Assembly: GCA_011799875.1 (NCBI GenBank) | Contig: CM022300.1 | Location: 233,501,016-233,565,015, forward strand | Length of the DNA: 64,000 bases | Origin: Thinopyrum elongatum | Lineage: Eukaryota > Streptophyta > Magnoliopsida > Poales > Poaceae | Reading direction: 5' to 3' | In this document: positions 32,854-45,863 of the stretch, in pieces | Layout: the number at the start of each line of letters is the position of its first letter | How positions within the stretch are numbered: the stretch's first letter is position 1 | Position numbers and translations under genes: made by a program | Notes under the pieces: generated by a model | The model's input: only the letters and a program-made list of their open reading frames with translations | Databases searched by the model: none | Told to the model about the DNA's origin: nothing

Positions 32854-35800
32854 TGTAACACCCCCGGTGATTAGCAACAGTAATCACTTTTGATAATGAC
32901 ATGTCAGTGAGATTAACACTGCATAATCATCATTAGCATCATATTGCATTTCAACTCCTAAGTCAAATTCAAATTTAAATGAAAGTGAAATATAAAAGTT
33001 GTCCAACATAAAAACTAAAATGTCAGATAAATAACAAATATTCCAGAGGCTATTCTAAAATTGAAACCAACATCATTGGAATTGGATAAGTGACTCGAAC
33101 AACCTCAAACAGTGGATAAAGATAATATTTAATAACCATTTATTAAATCTGAAATAAATATGGAATTATATTTTGTCCAAACTAATTTTAGGTGTTAGGG
33201 AATAATGCACTGGTATTTATGAACTAGGTCTCATGTTTTACAAAAACCATTTTGAGGCCTAGCTATTTACTAGCAGAGTAAAGGGAATAAATAAAGAAAA
33301 GAAAAAGGAAAAGAAATAGAAAACAGAGAGAAGAAAAAAAGAGCAACCCCCCCCCCCACGGCCCAACTGCGCCCCCCCTGGCCTATACCTACCCCCCAGC
33401 CGGCCGAACCCTAGCCGACTCCCCCCCTCGTCTTTCTCCTCCCCCCCCCCATCTGGATCGGGATCCCCCGATCCCGTCCGCCCCGCCCCGACGCCCAACG
33501 CCGTCGCCTCGTCGCCGGCGCTACCCCACCTCGCCGTCGTCTCCGGCCTCCACCCCGAGCCCTCCTCGCCATCGAGGCCCCGCCCCACCTGCGCGCTCGC
33601 TCGGCCCCGCGCCCTCGACCGCTCGACGCCGACGACCGGACCGCACTCGAGTCCGCCCTGCCCTCTCCCCTTTAGGCCTTCGCCGTTCCCCCCTCGAGCT
33701 CGAACCCCCCCCGCTGCCTTGGCCCTACGAACCCCCGATGAGGACCCCCGCCGCTGCTCTCCTGCCGCGGCTGCTGCTCGAGCTGTTGCTCCGCTGCCGT
33801 CGCGCAGGCCTCGCCTCCTCCCCTGCTCACCGCGCCGACCACCCGTGCCGCCCGCACGCTGCGCGCGCCCCGTGCGCCCGCGCCGTGGCCGGCCCGTCCT
33901 GGCCGCGCCGAAGCACGCGCGCGCCTGCACCCTGTGCTTCTCGCTCGCGCACCCGCATCGCCTCCGTTCACCGCCCACGCGCACGCACACGCATACCCGC
34001 GCGCCGCACCGCGCCCGCCACCCGCGCGCCGCAGCCCGCGCTCGCCCCTGCCCCTCGCCCCGCGCCCGCCTCGCCGTGCGCCCGCGCGCGCGCCGCGCAC
34101 GCGCGCCGCACGCGCGCCCGCCCGTGGCCCCCTGTGCCACAGACAGGTGGGGCCGAACCCCTGAGACACTGACAAACGGGCCCCGCCCGAAAAACGTTTA
34201 GAGAAAAAAAAATTAATTAATTAATTAATTAGTTAATTAATTAGCTAATTAACTCTGTTTAGATTAATATAATTTAATTAATTAGTTTAATTAATTGTTA
34301 ATTAATTAGTTAACCCTAACTAACTAAACCAGCCTATGACAGGTGGGACCCACCCTGTCAGGCGCCTGCTGACATCAGCATGATGTCATGCTGATGTCAT
34401 CGCAGCACTGTTTCGGATAATGTTGAATTAAATAATTAATTAAATTTCAGAAATTAATAAAAACTTTAGAAAATCATATTAAATAAACCGTAACTCCGAT
34501 GAAAATATTTTATACATGAAACTTGCTCAGAACGACGATACGAACCCGAATACGTCCTCCGTATTCCCGTCAGATGCCCGCAGCTATAAGAACATTGAAC
34601 TTTTAGACCGATTTCAGTAAATGAATAGTGCCCAACTTTAATTAAATAAATCCAAATAAATTCCTAAATTAACTAAATCGTTTAGTTAGGCAGTAGAACA
34701 CCCCGGCATATCATTTAGGCATGTCATACATATTGTTTGCATTATTACCGTGAATTTATTGTTTCTCTCCCCCTCCTTCTCTCTCTCGATAGACGCTGAG
34801 ACCGACGGCGCTGCACCAGGATACGACTACTCTACCGACGAGCAGCCCGTTGACGACCTTCCCCTCTTTCCAGAGCAACCAGGCAAGCCCCCCCCTTGAG
34901 CATTCCAGATATCGCCCATTCTATTCTCCTGCTTGCATTAGATTTCGCTACTGTTAATGTATGCTCCTATTCTGATGCATAGCCTGCTGTTGTAACCTGT
35001 TCATTGCTACCTTACCTGCCTATGATAAACTGATTAGTATAGGTTGGTAGTGAACCATCAGTGACCCCACCACCTTACCCTTGTTGCCCCTGCTTGATCA
35101 TCGACGACTCGATCAACGTGATCGTCGACTAGAGACCGACACCTCACTTCACACCCCCTTAGTTGTACGACTCTGCATAGTAACTATCGAGTGCCGAGGG
35201 TGATACCTCGTAACGCACTCCCGATGAATACTCTGCAGTGTAGCTGTTCGGTCGTGGTCATCGAGGGTGATTCCTCCTTCTCCACTTCCGATACGACTCT
35301 GTCGTGCGACCCCTCAGTGTGAACCTCGAGGGTGATACCTCATACGTTCACCCTGATGATTTGACCACACGGCTACTTGACCTTTGTTACAGGCGGGTCC
35401 ACCCTGGTGGGTACCCGCTGGGGATCTATGATTTCGGGTGTGCCGGAAGGGCACTCGAGTGTGACATTGTGGCGGAGCATCAGAGACTCTGATTGTCTCC
35501 GCTTGATACTAATTGAGCCTATTGGATTTGGGTGTGTGATCTGAGTGGGTCGACGTGCCCTATACGCACTACCACCACGTGGGATAATGGTTATGGGACC
35601 CTCTGCAAAGTACGTTTCTCCGAAAGCTCGTCTGACGTCATGATTCACCGTGCGGGCTGATTGTCGGGATTGGGCTGGATACTTCACTGACGAGTTCAGT
35701 GTCGCGCCTGCACCCCGGCCAGTCTCGCAACGCGCAGGGTGCCCAGGGCGATGGCCCGAGACCTCTGGGTGCATAGGTTAGTCCGGCGTGCTGACCTCTC

Positions 35801-36720
35801 TGCCGAGCCTAGGTAGGGCGCTGCTTTGTGTTGATCTTCCGAGGACGGGCATTACCCAGCAAGTGTGTCCGGCCAGAGTTGATCGAGCGTGTTGGGTAAC
35901 AGTAGTGCACCCCTGCAGGGATGAATCTTCTATCGATAGCCGGTCCTACGGTAAAGGACGCTCAGTTTGTGTATCCCGATCTACTACTTAAACTGGATAC
36001 TTGTTACTTAATTGAAGCTTCGGGATCGCTTTCTCGCTTGGGAGTCGAGGAAGGATCTTTAAGCTGTACTTCAACATGTTTGCTAAATAAAATGCTATTC
36101 TACTCTCTTCTACTGCTGCAAGATGATGGCCTTGTGAAGATGTTTGAAGATGCTAGTCTTCGATAGGACTAGGCCTTCTCTCTATTCTGGCATTTCTGCA
36201 GCCCAGTTCAAATATACAGCCTTTCTCCATTGATAATGTTGCATATGTAGTATAGATCCTTGCTTGCTGAGTACTTCGGATGAGTACTCACGGTTGCTTT
36301 ACTTTCTCTTTTCCCCATATACCCCACATTGATGATACATCAGACGATGGAGTCCTGGAGCTAGATGCCACCACCGGAGCTTACTACCAGGAGGGTCCAG
36401 AGGGTACTTACTACTGGATCGAGCCAGATGACTAGGAGTAGGATCGGAGGCTCCCAGGCAGGAGGCCAACGCCTTTCGATCTAGTGTCGCTGTATGTGCT
36501 AGCCTTCTTAAGGCAAAACTTGTCTAACTATGTCTGTACTCAGATAATATTTGTATGACTGACTTATGTATTCGGATCTTCGGATCCCTGGTTTGTAATA
36601 ATGTGGACCTCCGTTTAAATTGTGTTAGAGTTGTGTTGTGATATCTTCCCGTGAGTCCCTGTGCTTGATCGTACACGTTTGCGTGTATGATTAGTGTACG
36701 ATTGAGTCGGGGGCGCAACA
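32854..36720 (+). repeat. Chromovirus 5' LTR
   Basis: It starts TGTAACACCCCC and ends GGGCGCAACA. A TATA box (ctataagaac) is near 34584. It holds a very GC-rich block (33350-34150) and an ATTAA-rich block (34210-34320). From 34400 rightward it is almost identical to the 3' LTR. From about 33070 to 34380 it is much less alike. Confidence 0.95.
34370..34399. repeat. 30-base near-perfect palindrome in chromovirus LTR
   Basis: Arms tgacatcagcatga (34370-34383) and tcatgctgatgtca (34386-34399) are exact reverse complements with two bases between. The same arms occur in the 3' LTR at 43451-43480, although the sequence just to the left differs between LTRs. The conserved position upstream of the TATA box suggests a regulatory site. 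Confidence 0.85.
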
Positions 36721-36723
36721 AGT

Positions 36724-36736
36724 TGGTATCAGAGCC
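36724..36736 (+). promoter_or_regulatory. Chromovirus primer-binding site, initiator-Met tRNA type
   Basis: The sequence tggtatcagagcc begins three bases after the 5' LTR end at 36720. Confidence 0.92.
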
Positions 36737-37114
36737 GACTGCCTGTAGGAAGCCCCCTTCCAATTCCTTGGCCGAAGTTGAGTCTAGAAACCGAAAAACT
36801 AATTTACTAACTTGGCTGTGTGGCTTACGGGCCCACGTCGCCAACTGGGTGGTATTAGGATCTTTTATTCCTCGTCTATACTCTGGGACTCTGATCTCTC
36901 TTCTACTCGGGTTAAATAAATTTTACTAACGCCGACACTTAGGATCTCGTAAATCCCGTCTACCCGGAGAGCTGGATATCTGTGTGATTTCCCTGTCATT
37001 GATCTGATTAGTCTGATAATCATTTTCCTTTCCATTGTTTTGTTTAACCTTTCTCTCCGAGTTGTGTTAAACTTCTCATTGTCATTTGACAAATCTGAAT
37101 TTCCTCTGTTTCAA

Positions 37115-37693
37115 ATGGACCGTTTGTTTCCACCACGTCCTACGACACAGCTTGTGCTTCGCACTTGGGCTCGTAATACCCCTGGGTTTCCAGCTGTCCT
37201 GATCGCTCTCATGACCAGACTTGGCTACCGTTGGTACCCTGAGCACTTGGTTTACGAGGATTACCGCGAGTTCAATCAGGAGCAGTACCATGCTGATGTT
37301 CGTATCTATGATCAGCAGAATGACACAGGCATCGAGCTACACCTTTTCCATGGTATCGGCATGACGATTGAGATGGCAGTCCATGATGCCGCCTACTCTG
37401 CCGTCGCACGTCTCCGAGGACAGTTCAGCGATATCTTGGATGACTCTGAGTTCCGATACATTTCGTATGCCCCTGCTGGAGATGCTACTGGATACTACAC
37501 AGCTATCTGTGCCCCGTTCGAGCCTCGTCGCTATGATCCGCGCGTTGTGATTCAGTGCACTCAGGCTCTGGATCGCACTGTTCGGGCTCTTGCCGTCGAG
37601 TTGGTTGCCACTCGAGCACGCCTCTACGATGCTATGACGCAATTGCTACCCGCTGTTCGCGCCCACCACCGCCAGACTATATGGCGGCTATGA
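37115..37693 (+). pseudogene. Chromovirus leader ORF, N-terminal gag-like region
   Basis: The ATG at 37115 (MDRLFPPRPTTQ) opens 193 codons with a folded N-terminal pattern (PGFPAVLIALMTRLGYRWYP, YHADVRIYDQ, AVHDAAYSAVARLRGQF) and a helical end (ALDRTVRALAVELVATRARL). The pattern resembles the element B protein at 21531-22328 and the broken element C gene. The frame ends at 37693. A one-base shift would join it to the gag frame at 37723, so this is probably the N-terminal part of gag cut by a frameshift. The upstream ATG at 37040 is less likely. Confidence 0.65.
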
Positions 37694-37722
37694 TGCAATA
37701 GTTTGAGCTCAACCGTCAGTTC

Positions 37723-38712
37723 ATGGTTGGAATCATGGCTCAGTTTCCGCATCAGAACAACCAGAACCAGAACCCAGCTTCAATAACTTTGACAGAGTTT
37801 ACGCGACTCAACCCAACGCAGTTCCGCAACTCTGACAAGCCCCTGGATGCCGATGACTGGCTCCGCGACATCACTCACGAGATGGAGTCAGCTAATGTCG
37901 CCCCTGCCAACTACGTCAACTTCGCGGCCTTTTTCTTAAAGGGCCCCGCTGCTCAATGGTGGGACACACACAAGCGTACTCTGCCTGTTGAAACAGTCAT
38001 CACCTGGTATGAATTCCAGGCTGCTTTCCGTACACGTTAAATCCCTCAGGCAATTATGGAACGCATGAAGACCCAGTTCCGTAACCTCACTCAGGGCAAT
38101 AAGACCGTTGAAGCTTATCAGCGGGAATTTCTAGACGTCTCCCGCTATGCTGAAGAAGACATCGCCACAGATGCTCGCAGACAAGAGAAGTTCCGTAATG
38201 GACTACACCCTGACCTCAAGCTTGCACTAGCTGCTCAAGACATCAATGACTTTTCAACTCTGACGAACAAGGCTATTCTTGTTGAGACCGCTCAGATGGA
38301 ATACAAGGAATCGCAGAAGCGCTATCGTGATGCTGGCTCATCTTCGGGCTCAGCATCGAAGCGTCGAGTTTGGATTCCCAACAATGCATTCCGTTCCAAT
38401 ACCTCTGCGCCAAAGAACAACTATGCTTCACCACGTCTGCCTCCTCCACCACCGAGGCAGCCAAAAACTCAAGCTATTCAAAACAATGCTCCTCTTCGTC
38501 CTGAAGATGGTCTATGATTCAAGTGCCGCAAACCAGGACACCAGGCTAAAGACTGCCGCCAGAATCAGAATCAGTTAGCCTTTCCTCGTGCTGGCCGTGG
38601 CAATGGTCGTGGCAACAACCAAACCCGCAACTATAATACTGGGTCTGCTGCACATGGTCGTGGACACGCCTACAACATTGACATTGAAGAAGTCCAGGAT
38701 CAACCTGCTACT
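37723..38712 (+). pseudogene. Chromovirus gag, two in-frame stops, zinc knuckle Cys lost
   Basis: The frame is shared with pol. The capsid-like domain includes LNPTQFRNSDKPLDADDW, GPAAQWWDTH and ETVITWYEFQAAF. A TAA at 38038-38040 and a TGA at 38515-38517 break it. The zinc knuckle has [12 protein letters not shown] with its first Cys codon changed to the TGA, so the RNA-binding knuckle is lost as well as the frame. A Gly/Arg/Asn-rich stretch links to the protease. Otherwise the protein reads through without shifts. Confidence 0.85.
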
Positions 38713-41700
38713 GTGATGGGTACCCTTCTTGTTAACTCAGTACCTGCTTCTGTTTTATTTGATTCAGGAGCATCACATTCATTCATCTCTGGAAAATTTG
38801 CATTGATGCATGGCATTCGATATGAGAAAATGCATACTCCGTTAGTCATTAAAACTCCCGGAGGTCACTGTCATGCTGACGTAATAGCACCTGACGTTAC
38901 CGTCGAAATTAAAGGATTGGAATTCCTTGCCTCGCCCATCGTCCTGAAGTCTTCCACCATAGACCTTATACTTGGAATGAATTGGTTGAAAGCTCACATT
39001 GCTTCGATCAATTGTGCCACTAAAGCCGTCCAACTTCTTCACCCCACCGACGAGATAGTGAATCATACCGCCCGCATTACTCGGGATGCTGAAGCTCAGA
39101 TATATGCTCTGAATGCTTTGAACGCCTCACCTCTGGAAGGGATCGAGAACGTTCCTGTCGTTCGAGATTTTCCAGACGTCTTTCCAGAAGAACTTCCAGG
39201 AATACCCCCGGCTAGAGCTGTCGAGTTCGTCATCCACTTGAAGCCTGGCACCGTCCCTATTGCCAAGCGACCTTATAAGATGCCTCCGCATCATCTACTC
39301 GAGCTTAAGGAAGAAATCGACAAGTCGCTTAAGAGTGGTTTCATCCGCCCCAGTTCCTCTGCTTGGGGAGCACCTTCACTCTTCGTTAAGAAGAAGGATG
39401 GAACTAACCGTTTGGTTCAGGATTATCGGCCCATTAACCAAGCCACAATCCAGAATAAATACCCACTGCCCCGGATCAATGATCTTTATGATCAACTCGC
39501 AGGATCATCGGTGTTCTCTAAACTCGACCTGAGGTTGGGTTATCACCAGATCCGTGTCCGTGAAGAGGATATTCCCAAGACTGCATTCGTCACTCGTTAT
39601 GGCTCCTATGAATACACCGTCATGTCATTTGGCCTAACGAATGCTCCAGCAACTTTCTCCCGTCTGATGAATTATATATTCATGGATTACCTCGACAAAT
39701 TCATCGTGGTTTATTTGGATGATATCCTGATTTATTCTAAGAATAAAGAAGAACATGCTGAACACCTCCGTTTGGTACTAGAAAGGCTCCGAGAACACCA
39801 GTTGTATGCCAAGTATTCCAAATGTGAATTTTGGCTTTCTGAAGTAACTTACCTTGGACATGTGATTTCCAAGGATGGAATTGCTGTTAACCCCGAACGA
39901 GTTCAGGCTATTCTTGACTGGACTCCCCCGAAGAATGTTAAGCAAGTCAGAAGTTTTCTTGGACTTGCTAGTTATTGCCGTCGATTCGTTGAGAACTTTT
40001 CCAAGATTGCAAAACCATTGACATATCTGCTTCACAAAGGTGTTAAATTTGAGTGGACAGAAAAATGTCAAGAAAGCTTTCAGACACTAAAAGATAAATT
40101 GACATCTGCCCCAGTATTAGCACCCCCGGATTCCCAAAAGGATTTCGTGATATACTGCGATGCCTCCCGTCAAGGATTAGGCTGTGTCCTAATGCAAGAA
40201 CGCAAGGTGATTGCTTATGCCTCCCGACAATTGCGTCCTCACGAAGAAAATTACCCAGTGCACGATCTCGAACTTTCTGCGGTTATTTATGCCCTGAAGC
40301 TATGGCGACATTACCTTCTCGGTAACCGTTGTGAGATATATACGGATCATCAAAGTTTGAAGTATTTATATACTCAACCGGATCTGAACCTTCGTCAACA
40401 AAGATGGCTCGAGACAATAGCCGATTATGATATGAATATCTCATACACCCCTGGCAAGGCAAATGTAATGGCCGATGCTTTGAGCCGCAAGGCTTATTGC
40501 AGCAACCATATGGTTCAGGAATCACAACCTCTTCTTTATGAAGAGTTTCGTCAATTGAACCTCCACATTGTTCCACAGGGTTATCTCAATACCCTCGTTG
40601 TCGAACCAGATTTAGAACTCAACATCAAAACTATGCAACGGTATGACTCTGAAGTTGAAAGGATTAAGCGATACCTTGAAAAAGGAAAACCGTCGGAGTT
40701 CCATCTTGATAATGATGGGATCCTATTTTTCCAACACCGTCTCTTCGTACCTAAGTTCAAGGATGAGAGAGAACATGTTATGATGGAAGCTCATGACACT
40801 CCTCTGTCAATTCATCCTGGTAGCACAAAGATGTACCGTGACATTTGTCAGAGATACTGGTGGCCTAATATGAAGCGAGACATTGCTCGTTATGTTTCTG
40901 AGTGTGACGTTTGCCGCCGCGTTAAAGCTCAACATCAAAGGCCCGCAGGAACTCTGCAACCCCTTACAATTCCTGAATGGAAATGGGACAAGGTCCAAAT
41001 GGATTTCATTACTGGTTTTCCCAAATCCCAGAAGGGTAATGATGCTATATTTGTCGTCATTGACCGATTCTCTAAGGTTGCCCACTTTCTGCCAGTTAAA
41101 GAGACAATCACTGCTAGCCAGTTAGCAGACTTGTATGTTTCCCGAATTGTGTCACTCCATGGTGTTCCGTTGGAGATCAATTCTGATCGTGGCAGCCTCT
41201 TCACCTCCAGATTCTGGAATGGTTTCCAAGAAGCTATGGGAACACACCTGTCTTTTAGCACCGCTTTTCACCCTCAGTCACAGGGTCAAGTTGAACGAGT
41301 TAATCAAGTGCTCGAAGATATGCTTCGAGCTTGCGTCATCTCCTTCGGTAAGAAATGGGAGGAATCTCTCCCGTATGCCGAATTCTCTTACAACAATAGC
41401 TATCAAGCTAGTCTGAAGATGGCACCGTTTGAAGTTCTATACGGTCGTAAGTGTCGAACCCCTCTGAATTGGTCAGAAACTGGGGAACGCTCACTCGTCG
41501 GACCGGACATTATTCAGCAAGCAGAAGATCAAGTTCACATTGTCCGTGAACATTTGAAAGCTGCTCAGTCTCGTCAGAAGAGCAACTATGACCGAAAACA
41601 CCAGGAAATAGTCTATCAACCTGGCAAGCAAGCTTACCTCCGCGTCACTCCGTTGAAAGGCACTCATCGGTTCGGAATCAAAGGCAAGTTAGCTCCTCGC

Positions 41701-42048
41701 TACATTGGCCCGTTCCGTATTCTTGCCCGTCGAGGAGAAGTGGCATATCAATTGCAGTTGCCGCCAAATCTTTCTCAAGTACATGACGTCTTTCATGTAT
41801 CCCAACTCCGCCGCTGCTTCAAGGATCCTATTAGAGCTGTGGATCATGAAGTGCTTGAATTACGGGAAGATCTGTCTTATCCAGAACATCCCATCCGTAT
41901 TCTTGATGAAGCTGAACGTCGGACTCGTCAAAAGTCAATCAAATTCCTCAAGGTTCAGTGGTCAAATCATTCTGAAGATGAGGCCACTTGGGAACGCGAG
42001 GATCGTCTTCGTGAAGAATACCCCTCTTTCTTTCAGTCTTCCTCTTAA
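38713..42048 (+). CDS. Chromovirus pol polyprotein, 1111 aa, open
   Basis: The frame stays open through all enzymes. The protease active site is DSGASHS (D17). Reverse transcriptase spans about residues 190-370, with the catalytic YLDD box at 334-337. RNase H follows, with YCDAS at 481-485. The integrase has an HHCC zinc region ([12 protein letters not shown] to CDVC) and catalytic D764, D825 and E861 with the usual 35-residue spacing. The last 56 residues form a chromodomain-like tail ([18 protein letters not shown]). The true frame begins upstream in gag; the ATG at 38713 is just the first Met after the last stop. The product would copy the RNA and insert the DNA. All listed catalytic residues are present, so it may have moved recently or could act in trans if expressed. 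Confidence 0.95.
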   Translation: MMGTLLVNSVPASVLFDSGASHSFISGKFALMHGIRYEKMHTPLVIKTPGGHCHADVIAPDVTVEIKGLEFLASPIVLKSSTIDLILGMNWLKAHIASINCATKAVQLLHPTDEIVNHTARITRDAEAQIYALNALNASPLEGIENVPVVRDFPDVFPEELPGIPPARAVEFVIHLKPGTVPIAKRPYKMPPHHLLELKEEIDKSLKSGFIRPSSSAWGAPSLFVKKKDGTNRLVQDYRPINQATIQNKYPLPRINDLYDQLAGSSVFSKLDLRLGYHQIRVREEDIPKTAFVTRYGSYEYTVMSFGLTNAPATFSRLMNYIFMDYLDKFIVVYLDDILIYSKNKEEHAEHLRLVLERLREHQLYAKYSKCEFWLSEVTYLGHVISKDGIAVNPERVQAILDWTPPKNVKQVRSFLGLASYCRRFVENFSKIAKPLTYLLHKGVKFEWTEKCQESFQTLKDKLTSAPVLAPPDSQKDFVIYCDASRQGLGCVLMQERKVIAYASRQLRPHEENYPVHDLELSAVIYALKLWRHYLLGNRCEIYTDHQSLKYLYTQPDLNLRQQRWLETIADYDMNISYTPGKANVMADALSRKAYCSNHMVQESQPLLYEEFRQLNLHIVPQGYLNTLVVEPDLELNIKTMQRYDSEVERIKRYLEKGKPSEFHLDNDGILFFQHRLFVPKFKDEREHVMMEAHDTPLSIHPGSTKMYRDICQRYWWPNMKRDIARYVSECDVCRRVKAQHQRPAGTLQPLTIPEWKWDKVQMDFITGFPKSQKGNDAIFVVIDRFSKVAHFLPVKETITASQLADLYVSRIVSLHGVPLEINSDRGSLFTSRFWNGFQEAMGTHLSFSTAFHPQSQGQVERVNQVLEDMLRACVISFGKKWEESLPYAEFSYNNSYQASLKMAPFEVLYGRKCRTPLNWSETGERSLVGPDIIQQAEDQVHIVREHLKAAQSRQKSNYDRKHQEIVYQPGKQAYLRVTPLKGTHRFGIKGKLAPRYIGPFRILARRGEVAYQLQLPPNLSQVHDVFHVSQLRRCFKDPIRAVDHEVLELREDLSYPEHPIRILDEAERRTRQKSIKFLKVQWSNHSEDEATWEREDRLREEYPSFFQSSS

Positions 42049-42069
42049 TTCTCGGGACGAGAATTCTTA

Positions 42070-42084
42070 ATAGATGAGGAGAAT
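42070..42084 (+). promoter_or_regulatory. Chromovirus polypurine tract
   Basis: The purine-rich atagatgaggagaat lies directly before the 3' LTR start at 42085, after the pol stop. Confidence 0.75.
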
Positions 42085-45000
42085 TGTAACACCCCCGGTG
42101 ATTAGCAACAGTAATCACTTTTGATAATGACATGTCAGCGAGATTAACAGTGCATAATCATCATTAGCATCATATTGCATTTCAACTCCCAAGCCAAATT
42201 CAAATTTAAATGAAAGTGAAATATAAAAGTTGTCCAACATAAAAACTAAAATGTTCGATAAATAACAAATATTGCAGAGGCCATTCTAAAATTGTAACCA
42301 ATAAATAATAAAATAATTAGGTGGCTCTAACATAATTAAAACAGCGAGGATTAATGCATTTTCATTATTATAAAAATTTGTGGGAGCTCCAATTGTCTCC
42401 AAACTAATTTTTGGTAGTGGTGGATAATACCTAGTATTTGTTGGAGCAATTGTTGTGTTTTACAAAAACCATTAGGAGGCCTGACTATTTACTAAACTGA
42501 GAAAGGAGAATAAAGAAAAAGATAAAAGAAAAATGAAACAGAAAAGAAGAAAAAGGACCCCCCCTTCCCCCCGGCCCAACTGGGCCCCAGCCCAGCCGGC
42601 CGGCCCAGCTCCCGGCCCACCCCGCGCCTACTTGGCCTCCCCCTGGAGGCCACCGAAACCCTAACCCCAACTCACCCCCTCGCTCACTCCCCTCGTTCCC
42701 CCCTCCCCCGATCCAGAACTGGATCGGGCGCTGCTCGCGCCGACCGCGCCCCGCCGCTCGTCGTCGCCCCATCGCCACCGCCACCTCGCCGGACTGCACT
42801 GCCCCGCCTCCCCATCGCCGGCTCCACCGAGCCTCGCCGCCCTCTTCTCTGCATCGGGGGTGAGGAACCCCCCGGCCTCCTCTTCCCTCTGGCCGCGCTC
42901 CGGCGCGCCCATCGCGCGCTCGCCCGACCCCGCACCGCGCCCGCGCGCGGCCTCGCCCGTGCCTGCTCGCCGCATGCCCACTCGCCGCTGCGGTTGCGCT
43001 CGCCGCTGCTGCTGCTCGCGCGCCGCCCCGCGCCCGCGCGCCTCGCGCGCCTCGCTCGCCTCGAGCGCGCGCCCCTCACCCCCTCTGGCCTCGCCCCGCT
43101 CTCGCCGCTGCCCTGCCTCCCCTGGCCGCGCCTCGCCGCGCCCCTGCCGCCGCCCGCGCGCCGCGCCGCGCCCGCCACCCGTGCTCGCCTGTGGCCCTCG
43201 TGCCACTGACCAGTGGGGCCTAGTGCCCCAGTGCCACTGGCCAGTTGGCCCTGCTTCCCCCCTGGCCCAATGACAGAACGGGCCCACGCCCTAAAAACGT
43301 TTAAAAAAAAGAAAGAAAGAAATAAAAATAAATAATTCAAATAATTCAAATAATTAATTAATTAATTAGTTAATTAATCCTGATTAGGTTACTCTAATTA
43401 ACTAATTAGTGTTAATTAAACAGTAATTAGTAATTAACTTAATTAACCGCTGACATCAGCATGAGGTCATGCTGATGTCATCATCAGCACTATTTCGGAT
43501 AATGTTGAATTAAATAATTAATTAAATTTCAGAAATTAATAAAAACTTTAGAAAATCATATTAAATAAACCGTAACTCCGATGAAAATATTTTATACATG
43601 AAACTTGCTCAGAACGACGATACGAACCCGAATACGTCCTCCGTATTCCCGTCAGACGCCCGCAGATATAAGAACATTGAACTTTTAGACCGATTTCAGT
43701 AAATGAATAGTGCCCAACTTTAATTAAATAAATCCAAATAAATTCCTAAATTAACTAAATCGTTTAGTTAGGCAGTAGAACACCCCGGCATATCATTTAG
43801 GCATGTCATACATATTGTTTGCATTATTGCCGTGAATTTATTGTTTCTCTCCCCCTCCTTCTCTCTCTCGATAGACGCTGAGACCGACGGCGCTGCACCA
43901 GGATACGACTACTCTACCGACGAGCAGCCCGTTGACGACCTTCCCCTCTTGCCAGAGCAACCAGGCAAGCCCCCCCCCCTTGAGCATTCCAGATATCGCC
44001 CATTCTATTCTTCTGCTTGCATTAGATTTTGCTACTGTTAATGTATGCTCCTATTCTGATGCATAGCCTGCTGTTGTAACCTGTTCATTGCTACCTTACC
44101 TGCCTATGATAAACTGTTTAGTATAGGTTGGTGATGAACCATCAGTGACCCCACCACCTTTCCTTTGTTGCCCCTGCTTGATCATCGACGACCCGATCAA
44201 CGTGATCGTCGACCAGAGACCGACACCTCACTTCACACCCCCTTAGTTGTACGACTCCGCTTAGTTACTATCGAGTGCCGAGGGTGATACCTCGTAACGC
44301 ACTCTCGATGAATACTCTGCAGTGTAGCTGTTCGGTCGTGGTCATCGAGGGTGATTCCTCCTTCTCCACTTCCGATACGACTCTGTCGTGCAACCCTCAG
44401 TGTGAACCTCGAGGGTGATACCTCATACGTTCGCCCTGATGATTTCGTCGAGTAGAATCCGCCGAGGGTGATTCCTCGGGTTTCCCCCCTTGATGTTATG
44501 ACCACACGATTACTTGACATCTGTTACAGGCGGGTCCACCCTGGTGGGTACCCGCTGGGGATCTATGATTTTCGGGTGTGCCGGAAGGGCACTCGAGTGT
44601 GACATTGTGGCGGAGCATCAGAGACTCTGATTGTCTCCGCTTGATACTAATTGAGCCTATTGGATTTGGGTGTGTGATCTGAGTGGGTCGACGTGCCCTA
44701 TACGCACTACCACCACGCGGGATAATGGTTATGGGACCCTCTGCGAAGTACGTTTCTCCGAAAGCTCGTCTGACGTCACGATTCACCGTGCGGGCTGATT
44801 GTCGGGATTGGGCTGGATACTTCACTGACGAGTTCAGTGTCGCGCCTGCACCCCGGCCAGTCTCGCAACGCGCAGGGTGCCCAGGGCGATGGCCCGAGAC
44901 CTTTGGGTGCATAGGTTAGTCCGGCGTGCTGACCTCTCTGCCGAGCCTAGGTAGGGCGCTGCTTTGTGTTGATCTTCCGAGGACGGGCATTACCCAGCAA

Positions 45001-45858
45001 GTGTGTCCGGCCAGAGTTGATCGAGCGTGTTGGGTAACAGTAGTGCACCCCTGCAGGGATGAATCTTCTATCGATAGCCGGTCCTACGGTAAAGGACGCT
45101 CAGTTTGTGTATCCCGATCTACTACTTAAACTGGATACTTGTTACTTAATTGAAGCTTCGGGATCGCTTTCTCGCTTGGGAGTCGAGGAAGGATCTTTAA
45201 GCTGTACTTCAACATGTTTGCTAAATAAAATGCTATTCTACTCTCTTCTACTGCTGCAAGATGATGGCCTTGTGAAGATGTTTGAAGATGCTAGTCTTCG
45301 ATAGGACTAGGCATTCTCTCTATTCTGGCATTTCTGCAGCCCAGTTCAAATATACAGCCTTTCTCCATTGATAATGTTGCATATGTAGTATAGATCCTTG
45401 CTTGCTGAGTACTTCGGATGAGTACTCACGGTTGCTTTACTTTCTCTTTTCCCCATATACCCCACATTGATGATACATCAGACGATGGAGTCCTGGAGCT
45501 AGATGCCACCACCGGAGCTTACTACCAGGAGGGTCCAGAGGGTACTTACTACTGGATCGAGCCAGATGACCAGGAGTAGGATCGGAGGCTCCCAGGCAGG
45601 AGGCCAACGCCTTTCGATCTAGTGTCGCTGTTTGTGCTAGCCTTCTTAAGGCAAAACTTGTCTAACTATGTCTGTACTCAGATAATATTTGTATGACTGA
45701 CTTATGTATTCGGATCTTCGGATCCCTGGTTTGTAATAATGTGGACCTCCGTTTAAATTGTGTTAGAGTTGTGTTGTGATATCTTCCCGTGAGTCCCTGT
45801 GCTTGATCGTACACGTTTGCGTGTATGATTAGTGTACGATTGAGTCGGGGGCGCCACA
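42085..45858 (+). repeat. Chromovirus 3' LTR
   Basis: It starts TGTAACACCCCC and ends GGCGCCACA next to the TSD. It is 93 bases shorter than the 5' LTR. It has an extra gagggtgattcctc-type unit at 44446-44500 and a different middle block (42300-43440). Confidence 0.95.
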
Positions 45859-45863
45859 ATCAG

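Larger units (their letters stand above)
32854..45858 (+). mobile_element. Tekay/Del-like chromovirus, 13.0 kb, TSD ATCAG
   Basis: This is a complete Ty3/Gypsy element: 5' LTR 32854-36720, primer site 36724, leader ORF and gag 37115-38517, pol 38713-42048, purine-rich tract before 42085, and 3' LTR 42085-45858. The TSD ATCAG is at 32849-32853 and 45859-45863. A C-terminal chromodomain-like segment and the Gypsy gene order mark it as a chromovirus. It interrupts element D after the protease. The pol is open; gag has a frameshift and two stops. Confidence 0.95.

Noticed and set aside
33259..34140. Minus-strand 293-codon Arg/Gly/Ala-rich ORF and overlapping plus-strand ORFs
   Set aside because: They lie in the GC-rich block of the chromovirus 5' LTR, have repeat-driven composition, and have no matching ORF in the 3' LTR.
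42661..43349. Minus-strand Arg/Gly-rich ORFs of 208 and 221 codons
   Set aside because: GC-rich LTR sequence with few stop codons. The frames are not kept in the other LTR.
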